A DNA stretch of 18,838 nucleotides, from contig CALPPS020000048.1 in assembly GCA_943325515.2 (NCBI GenBank), positions 1 to 18,838 of the forward strand, given 5' to 3'. Below, in pieces: positions 14,284-18,838 of this stretch. The position numbers were made by a program, and so were the translations under genes. The notes beneath the pieces are model-generated. The model saw only the letters and a list, made by a program, of their open reading frames with translations, ran no database searches and was not told the origin of the DNA. Each line of letters begins with the position of its first letter. Position 1 is the stretch's first letter. This DNA comes from Flavobacterium psychrophilum (GTDB lineage Bacteria; Bacteroidota; Bacteroidia; Flavobacteriales; Flavobacteriaceae).

Positions 14284-16260
14284 TTATAATAAACTATCAT
14301 CAACTATGTTAGGGATGGTAACTTTTAATAAAGGTTGCGTTTCCATAGCTCTTTTTATAGCAAAAATGGCACCTTCGTTTCTTGCCCAACTTCTTCTAGA
14401 AATTCCGTTGTTCACATCCCAAAAAAGCATTGATTCTAAGCGTCTGGAAGCTTCTTTAGTTCCGTCAAGAACCATGCCGAATCCACCATTAATTACTTCT
14501 CCCCAACCAACACCTCCGCCATTGTGAATAGAAACCCATGTAGCACCACGAAAGCTATCACCTATGACATTTTGTATTGCCATATCGGCAGTAAATCTTG
14601 AACCGTCATAAATGTTAGATGTTTCTCTGTAAGGAGAATCAGTTCCTGAAACATCATGATGATCGCGACCTAAAATAACATAACCAATTTCGCCACGCAC
14701 AATGGCTTGATTGAAAGCTTCAGCTATTTTTATTCGACCTTCAGCATCGGCATACAATATTCTGGCTTGAGAACCAACGACTAATTTATTTTCTTGAGCT
14801 CCTTTTATCCATTGAATATTATCAGCCATTTGTTGTTGAATTTCCTCTGGCGAATTTTTCATCATTTCTACTAAAACATCGCAAGCAATTTTATCAGTTT
14901 TGGCTAAATCTTCAGGATTTCCTGAGGCACAAACCCATCTAAATGGTCCAAATCCGTAATCAAAACACATAGGACCCATAATGTCTTGCACGTAGCTGTT
15001 GTATTTGAAATCAATTTGATTTTCTGCCATGATATCTGCTCCTGCACGAGAAGCTTCTAGTAAAAAAGCATTTCCATAGTCAAAGAAATAGGTTCCTTTA
15101 GCAGTATGTTTATTAATAGCTGATGCATGTCGGCGTAATGTTTTTTGAACCTCTTCTTTAAATTTTTTAGGATTATTAGCCATCAATTCATTTGATTCTT
15201 CAAAAGTATAACCTGTAGGATAATAACCTCCAGCCCAAGGATTATGCAAAGAAGTTTGATCTGAACCTAAATCGATATGCAGATTTTCTTGGTCAAATCT
15301 TTCCCAAACGTCTACAATATTGCCTAAATAAGCTATGGAAACTACTTCTTTAGTTTCTATTGCTTTTTTAACTCTAGGAACCAATTTATCAATGTTTTCA
15401 ATTACTTCATTTATCCAACCTTGTGAATGTCTTATGTGGGTTATTTTTGGATTTACTTCGGCACAAACTGTAACACATCCGGCAATATTTCCTGCTTTTG
15501 GTTGCGCACCACTCATTCCTCCTAAACCTGAGGTGACAAACAATCCGCCATTTGGTGATTTTTTTATTTTTCTAAAACCATTTAATACAGTGATTGTAGT
15601 GCCATGGACAATTCCTTGCGGACCGATATACATATAGCTTCCTGCGGTCATTTGGCCGTATTGAGAAACCCCTAATGCATTCATTTTTTCCCAATCATCA
15701 GGTTTAGAATAATTTGGAATAACCATTCCGTTAGTTACAACTACTCTAGGCGCTTCTTTATGAGAAGGGAATAGACCCATTGGATGCCCAGAATACATGA
15801 CCAAAGTTTGTTCTTCGGTCATTTCGGCTAAATAGCTCATGGTTAATCGGTATTGTGCCCAGTTTTGGAAAACAGCGCCATTTCCACCATAGGTAATTAA
15901 TTCGTGTGGATGTTGTGCCACAGCATGATCCAAGTTGTTTTGAATCATTAACATGATGGCTTTTGCCTGCTCGCTTTTTCCAGGATATTCAGAAATAGGA
16001 CGTGCAAATATTTTATAATCTGGTCTATAACGGTACATGTAAATACGTCCGTAGGTTTCTAATTCTTGTTTGAATTCAGGCAATAAAGTGGCATGATTTT
16101 CAGGATCAAAATAACGCAAGCCATTTTTTAAAGCTAGTTTTTTTTCTTCTGCGGAAAGAATTTCTTTGCGTTTTGGTGCATGATTTATTTCAGGTTCATA
16201 CGGTTTTGGATTAGGCAAAACCGATGGAATTCCTTGTAGTATTTCTTCTTTGAAAGTCAT
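14284..16260 (-). CDS. hutU: Urocanate hydratase
   Basis: Urocanase converts urocanate to imidazolone propionate in histidine degradation, using tightly bound NAD+. Family blocks are clear: GLGGMSGAQPKAGNIAGC (NAD-binding region), MGPMCFDYGFGPFRWVCASG (contains the conserved Cys-Phe-Asp-Tyr-Gly-Phe-Gly-Pro-Phe-Arg active-site block), GRDHHDVSGTDSPYRET and HNGGGVGWGEV near the C-terminus. At 658 residues it is about 100 longer than the enzyme of Pseudomonas; part of the excess is a distinct N-terminal region, as in other Bacteroidota members as far as I recall. No other hut gene (hutH, hutI, hutG or formimidoyltransferase) is in the window. Neighbours are a DUF5522 gene upstream and a DUF4136 lipoprotein gene downstream. 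Confidence 0.96.
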   Translation of the reverse strand: MTFKEEILQGIPSVLPNPKPYEPEINHAPKRKEILSAEEKKLALKNGLRYFDPENHATLLPEFKQELETYGRIYMYRYRPDYKIFARPISEYPGKSEQAKAIMLMIQNNLDHAVAQHPHELITYGGNGAVFQNWAQYRLTMSYLAEMTEEQTLVMYSGHPMGLFPSHKEAPRVVVTNGMVIPNYSKPDDWEKMNALGVSQYGQMTAGSYMYIGPQGIVHGTTITVLNGFRKIKKSPNGGLFVTSGLGGMSGAQPKAGNIAGCVTVCAEVNPKITHIRHSQGWINEVIENIDKLVPRVKKAIETKEVVSIAYLGNIVDVWERFDQENLHIDLGSDQTSLHNPWAGGYYPTGYTFEESNELMANNPKKFKEEVQKTLRRHASAINKHTAKGTYFFDYGNAFLLEASRAGADIMAENQIDFKYNSYVQDIMGPMCFDYGFGPFRWVCASGNPEDLAKTDKIACDVLVEMMKNSPEEIQQQMADNIQWIKGAQENKLVVGSQARILYADAEGRIKIAEAFNQAIVRGEIGYVILGRDHHDVSGTDSPYRETSNIYDGSRFTADMAIQNVIGDSFRGATWVSIHNGGGVGWGEVINGGFGMVLDGTKEASRRLESMLFWDVNNGISRRSWARNEGAIFAIKRAMETQPLLKVTIPNIVDDSLL

Positions 16261-16316
16261 TTTTTTAGTTGTAATTTATATTTTTTGGGTAATTACTAAT
16301 CAATATATACTAAGGG

Positions 16317-16499
16317 CTATTCACTTTTTTTAATTCCACCCGTTTTTTTGTCGAATCCATAAGGGCAATGCCGACAGCCACTTCGGCAACAGTAACCTCT
16401 TTTTAAATGGTGTTTTTCGGTGAAACAGCGATAACCTTCAGGAGTCAAATAAAAATCTTCGCCTTCTATTAGTTTATCTTCATAATTTGGGTCATTCAT
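16317..16499 (-). CDS. DUF5522 Cys-rich mini-protein
   Basis: The 60-residue protein has no signal peptide. Its C-terminal half carries a compact cluster, CCRSGCRHCPYGF: four Cys and a His in ten residues, preceded by FTEKHHLKRGY and one further Cys in GYRCF. This matches DUF5522, a family of very small proteins; the cluster suggests binding of zinc or another metal, but no function is known. It is 56 bases upstream of hutU on the same strand and probably in the same transcript. A TAnnTTTG box ends only 5 bases before its ATG, so the message may be leaderless if that box is used. Confidence 0.85.
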   Translation of the reverse strand: MNDPNYEDKLIEGEDFYLTPEGYRCFTEKHHLKRGYCCRSGCRHCPYGFDKKTGGIKKSE

Positions 16500-16504
16500 A
16501 ACTA

Positions 16505-16512
16505 CAAATTTA
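16505..16512 (-). promoter_or_regulatory. Possible -7 promoter box of the DUF5522-hutU transcript
   Basis: On the minus strand TAAATTTG matches TAnnTTTG, but it ends only 5 bases before the DUF5522 start codon and no -33 TTG is seen. It is either a leaderless promoter or a chance match in AT-rich DNA. Confidence 0.33.
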
Positions 16513-16575
16513 ATTACTTTATAAGTAATGATACTAATTGTTTTGAAATATTTATAAAACTAATTTTTAAAACGT

Positions 16576-16606
16576 ATCTTCAAAAATGAATCCTTTTTTT
16601 GAAGAT
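16576..16606. promoter_or_regulatory. Hairpin with 11-bp arms before the ACC-deaminase-like gene
   Basis: ATCTTCAAAAA (16576-16586) and its exact reverse complement (16596-16606) flank a 9-base loop. The structure includes an ATG (16586) that opens a seven-codon frame, MNPFFED, ending at TAA 16607-16609, in frame with the next gene. It could be a terminator-like element, a regulatory hairpin or an operator; no U-run follows on the plus strand. Confidence 0.45.
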
Positions 16607-16613
16607 TAAAGAG

Positions 16614-16621
16614 TAGATTTG
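16614..16621 (+). promoter_or_regulatory. -7 promoter-like box overlapping the start region of the ACC-deaminase-like gene
   Basis: TAGATTTG matches TAnnTTTG. It overlaps the first in-frame TTG of the gene (16619). If it is a real promoter box, translation should start further down, for example at TTG 16637. Confidence 0.4.
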
Positions 16622-17539
16622 TTGAAAATTTCTCACTTGAAAAGCATTAATCAAAAAATTGTAATAGAAAATTCTAATGTTACGCTTTATGTAAAGCGTG
16701 AAGACCTAATTCATCCCTATGTTTCAGGAAATAAATTCAGGAAATTAAAATACAATTTACTTCAAGTAATACAAGAAAAAAAGAAAACTATATTAACTTT
16801 TGGAGGCGCTTTTTCTAATCATATTTTGGCCGTTGCTGCGGCAGGAAAAGAAAATGGATTCAGAACTATTGGAGTAATTAGAGGAGAAGAGTTGGCAGAC
16901 AAAATTGCTGAAAATTCCACACTACAAAAAGCACAAGAATTAGGAATGGTTTTTGAATTTGTTTCAAGAGAAACCTTTAGAGCTAAAAAAAGCGAGGAAT
17001 TTATTGTCAATTTAAAAGAAAAGTTTGGAGATTTTTATCTTTTGCCAGAAGGAGGAACTAATGACTTAGCCATTAAAGGATGTGAAGAAGTATTAACTGA
17101 AGGAGATGCTGATTTTGATTACATTTGTTGTGCCGTAGGGACAGGAGGAACGATAGCTGGAATTATTAATTGTTCAAAACCTAGTCAACAAGTTTTGGGA
17201 TTTCCTGCTCTAAAAGGTGATTTTTTAAAGGAAGATATTTGTAAATTTGCTAAAAACAATAATTGGGAATTAATTACCAATTATCATTTTGGTGGTTATG
17301 GTAAAGTAACGGGAGAATTGATAGTTTTTATAAATGAATTTTATCAGCAATATAAAATCCCTTTGGATCCAATTTACACAGGAAAAATGGTTTTTGGTGT
17401 TTTGGATTTAATCGAAAAAAAATGGTTTCCTGACAACTCAAAAATATTACTATTACATACGGGGGGATTACAGGGAATTGCAGGCATGAACCACTTATTA
17501 AGACAAAAAAAACAAACTGAAATAATAATTCATGATTAA
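16619..17539 (+). CDS. PLP-dependent ACC deaminase / D-cysteine desulfhydrase-like enzyme
   Basis: This is a fold-type II PLP enzyme of the 1-aminocyclopropane-1-carboxylate deaminase / D-cysteine desulfhydrase family. YVKREDLIHPYVSGNKFRKLKYN holds the PLP lysine (K39 counted from 16619), followed by GGAFSNHILAVAAAG and the phosphate-binding GTGGTIAG. Substrate cannot be fixed: many bacterial members act on D-cysteine rather than ACC. No ATG or GTG start exists before the conserved core; the upstream in-frame ATG at 16586 hits a stop after seven codons. The start must be TTG (16619, 16622 or 16637); I give the longest and consider all three possible. The 3' end overlaps the next gene by 8 bases, so those two are translationally coupled. 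Confidence 0.85.
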   Translation: MLKISHLKSINQKIVIENSNVTLYVKREDLIHPYVSGNKFRKLKYNLLQVIQEKKKTILTFGGAFSNHILAVAAAGKENGFRTIGVIRGEELADKIAENSTLQKAQELGMVFEFVSRETFRAKKSEEFIVNLKEKFGDFYLLPEGGTNDLAIKGCEEVLTEGDADFDYICCAVGTGGTIAGIINCSKPSQQVLGFPALKGDFLKEDICKFAKNNNWELITNYHFGGYGKVTGELIVFINEFYQQYKIPLDPIYTGKMVFGVLDLIEKKWFPDNSKILLLHTGGLQGIAGMNHLLRQKKQTEIIIHD

Positions 17540-18422
17540 AAAACTTATTTTATTGCTTATGCTGCTTTTTGTTGCTTCTTGCAGTACTAACCAACCAATT
17601 GTTAGAACATCAAAACAAGATCCAAGAGAATCAAGAACAAAAGTTGCCCAAACGTTTAAAAAACCTATTTTTAGACCAACCTCTCAAAATAAACCTGAAA
17701 TCGTTACTCAAAAGACTGCTTCCACTCAAAGTAATAGTAATAATACTGTGGTTTTAGAAGCTACCACTCGTGTAAAAGTTACCACCCAAATGGTGTTAGC
17801 TTATATCGAAAAATATAAATCAATTGCTAAAGATAATATGTTAAGAACTGGTATTCCATCTAGTATAACGTTAGGACAAGCTATTCTAGAATCTGGTGCA
17901 GGAACAGGGCCTCTTAGTCTTCAAGCCAATAATCATTTTGGTATTAAATGCCATAAAGAATGGACTGGGCCAAGCATTAGTTATACTGATGACGCTGAAA
18001 ATGAATGTTTTAGAAAGTATCAAGATCCAAGTGAGTCTTTTCTCGATCACTCTTTTTTTTTAACAAGCAGACCAAGATACTCGACACTTTTTCAACTAGA
18101 AAAAGATGATTATAAAGCTTGGGCAAAAGGATTGAAAGACGCAGGATATGCCACAGACCCAAAATACCCTGATAAACTTATAGCATTAATTGAACGTTAT
18201 GAATTGAATAAATTTGATGCTGAGGTATTAGATATAGAATTTGTGTCAACAAACAGTAAAGATATAGTTTACGTAGAAGAAATAGATAAGTACACTGTAG
18301 TTAAAGGGGATACTTTATATTCACTAGCTAAAAAATTTAATATTTCAATTGAAGAGTTGAAAAAGAAAAATAATTTAACAGATAATGTTTTGTCTCTTGG
18401 GCAAAGTATCATTGTTAAATAA
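17532..18422 (+). CDS. Glucosaminidase lipoprotein with C-terminal LysM
   Basis: This is a peptidoglycan hydrolase of the N-acetylglucosaminidase (mannosyl-glycoprotein endo-beta-N-acetylglucosaminidase, GH73-like) family. Layout of the 296 residues: lipoprotein signal with lipobox FVASC (C17); a Ser/Thr/Lys/Gln-rich linker to about 80; the glucosaminidase domain (about 85-225) with likely catalytic E120 in AILESGAGTG and the family block NNHFGIKC (133-140); and a single LysM (253-296, YTVVKGDTLYSLAKKFN) for peptidoglycan binding. C140 and C159 could form a disulfide. It starts within the end of the preceding gene (8-base overlap) and is followed after 32 bases by hemL, so the three may form one transcript. 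Confidence 0.93.
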   Translation: MIKKLILLLMLLFVASCSTNQPIVRTSKQDPRESRTKVAQTFKKPIFRPTSQNKPEIVTQKTASTQSNSNNTVVLEATTRVKVTTQMVLAYIEKYKSIAKDNMLRTGIPSSITLGQAILESGAGTGPLSLQANNHFGIKCHKEWTGPSISYTDDAENECFRKYQDPSESFLDHSFFLTSRPRYSTLFQLEKDDYKAWAKGLKDAGYATDPKYPDKLIALIERYELNKFDAEVLDIEFVSTNSKDIVYVEEIDKYTVVKGDTLYSLAKKFNISIEELKKKNNLTDNVLSLGQSIIVK

Positions 18423-18454
18423 ATCCCATAAAAATACAATCTAACGTTTAAGAT

Positions 18455-18838
18455 ATGATTTATCAAAGAAGCAGTCAGTTATTTGCTGATGCCGAAAAAG
18501 TAATTCCAGGTGGCGTAAATTCTCCAGTTAGAGCATTCAAAGGAGTTGGAGGAACACCTATTTTTGCCAAAAGCGCGAAAGGTGCCTATTTATATGATGA
18601 AGATGGAAACCGATTAATTGATTATATTAATTCTTGGGGGCCAATGATTTTAGGACATGCGTTTCAACCTGTTGTAGATGCAGTAATTGAAAGAGCAAAA
18701 AGCGGAACTTCATTTGGAATGCCAACAGAATTGGAAACCAAAATTGCTGAGTTGGCTATTTCAATGGTGCCTAATATTGATAAAATTAGATTTGTAAATT
18801 CTGGCACAGAAGCTTGTATGAGTGCTATTCGTTTAGCA
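18455..18838 (+). CDS. hemL: Glutamate-1-semialdehyde 2,1-aminomutase (3' truncated)
   Basis: This is the first 128 codons of a PLP enzyme of tetrapyrrole synthesis that converts glutamate-1-semialdehyde to 5-aminolevulinate. The N-terminus shows the family signature: [30 protein letters not shown], then [34 protein letters not shown] and [18 protein letters not shown], which includes the PLP-phosphate-binding SGTEA segment. The gene runs off the right edge, so the catalytic lysine is not in view. The start ATG at 18455 lies 32 bases after the glucosaminidase stop. Class III aminotransferases share part of this pattern, but [11 protein letters not shown] is specific to GSA aminomutase. Confidence 0.95.
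   Translation, partial: MIYQRSSQLFADAEKVIPGGVNSPVRAFKGVGGTPIFAKSAKGAYLYDEDGNRLIDYINSWGPMILGHAFQPVVDAVIERAKSGTSFGMPTELETKIAELAISMVPNIDKIRFVNSGTEACMSAIRLA

Noticed and set aside
14268..14303. 12-residue extension of the DUF4136 protein overlapping hutU
   Set aside because: It would put polar residues before a clean lipoprotein signal peptide; ATG 14267 is the natural start.
16586..16621. Frameshift in a T-run as the cause of the missing ATG in the ACC-deaminase-like gene
   Set aside because: The upstream ATG is already in the same frame and is cut off by a TAA, so a simple indel in the T7 run would not restore a longer protein without removing that frame relation.
1..18838. Genomic island, prophage, secretion cluster or defence system
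   Set aside because: Genes are conserved housekeeping or envelope genes with uniform composition; there is no integrase, transposase, toxin-antitoxin pair or direct-repeat boundary.

Overview
The window looks like a chromosomal segment of a Flavobacterium-type member of the Bacteroidota (inference). The support is: AT-rich DNA; a cell-surface protein with a type IX secretion (T9SS) type A C-terminal sorting domain; promoter-like TAnnTTTG boxes instead of sigma70 -10 boxes; little use of Shine-Dalgarno sequences; and families typical of that phylum (GSCFA, DUF5522, DUF4136, a long phenylalanine hydroxylase). Almost all genes are core or conserved. I see no transposase, integrase, phage gene, CRISPR array or defence cassette.

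Layout. (1) 1-1117: the 3' end of a large Ig-like-repeat T9SS adhesin and its terminator. (2) 1206-1450: an initiator tRNA-Met on the minus strand, with its promoter, two minus-strand terminators, and a degenerate tRNA-3'-end-like remnant between the terminators. (3) 1518-3871: era and der, two ribosome-assembly GTPases, each with its own promoter-like box, ending in a bidirectional terminator. (4) 3892-7186 (minus): a compact envelope operon, transcribed in the order M23 endopeptidase, MerR-like regulator, LemA, small TPM protein, membrane-anchored TPM protein with a glycine-rich tail. (5) 7388-10024: alaS, divergent from that operon, ending in a perfect 38-bp palindromic terminator shared with a small secreted protein on the minus strand. 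(6) 10676-11626: a GSCFA-domain SGNH-hydrolase-like protein. (7) 11821-13578 (minus): an aromatic amino acid hydroxylase with an extra C-terminal region. (8) 13737-16499 (minus): DUF5522 Cys-rich mini-protein, urocanate hydratase (hutU) and a DUF4136 lipoprotein. (9) 16619-18838: a PLP-dependent ACC deaminase/D-cysteine desulfhydrase-like enzyme, an overlapping glucosaminidase-LysM lipoprotein, and the 5' part of hemL.

The genes form no single pathway. They are translation and ribosome-assembly functions (tRNA-fMet, era, der, alaS), cell-wall remodelling (M23, LemA/TPM, glucosaminidase) and amino-acid or tetrapyrrole metabolism (phenylalanine hydroxylase, hutU, ACC-deaminase-like, hemL).

The least explained signal is not a gene. 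Short arrays with a strict 7-bp period recur at separate places with different unit sequences: in the era-der spacer, across the stop/start junction of the two TPM genes, and inside alaS. Weaker two-unit traces occur in two other spacers. Because 7 is not a multiple of 3, the array inside the essential alaS gene cannot change by one unit without a frameshift.

Six starts were placed away from the longest open frame (era, the small TPM gene, GSCFA, DUF4136, the ACC-deaminase-like gene, hemL). The reasons are given per gene.
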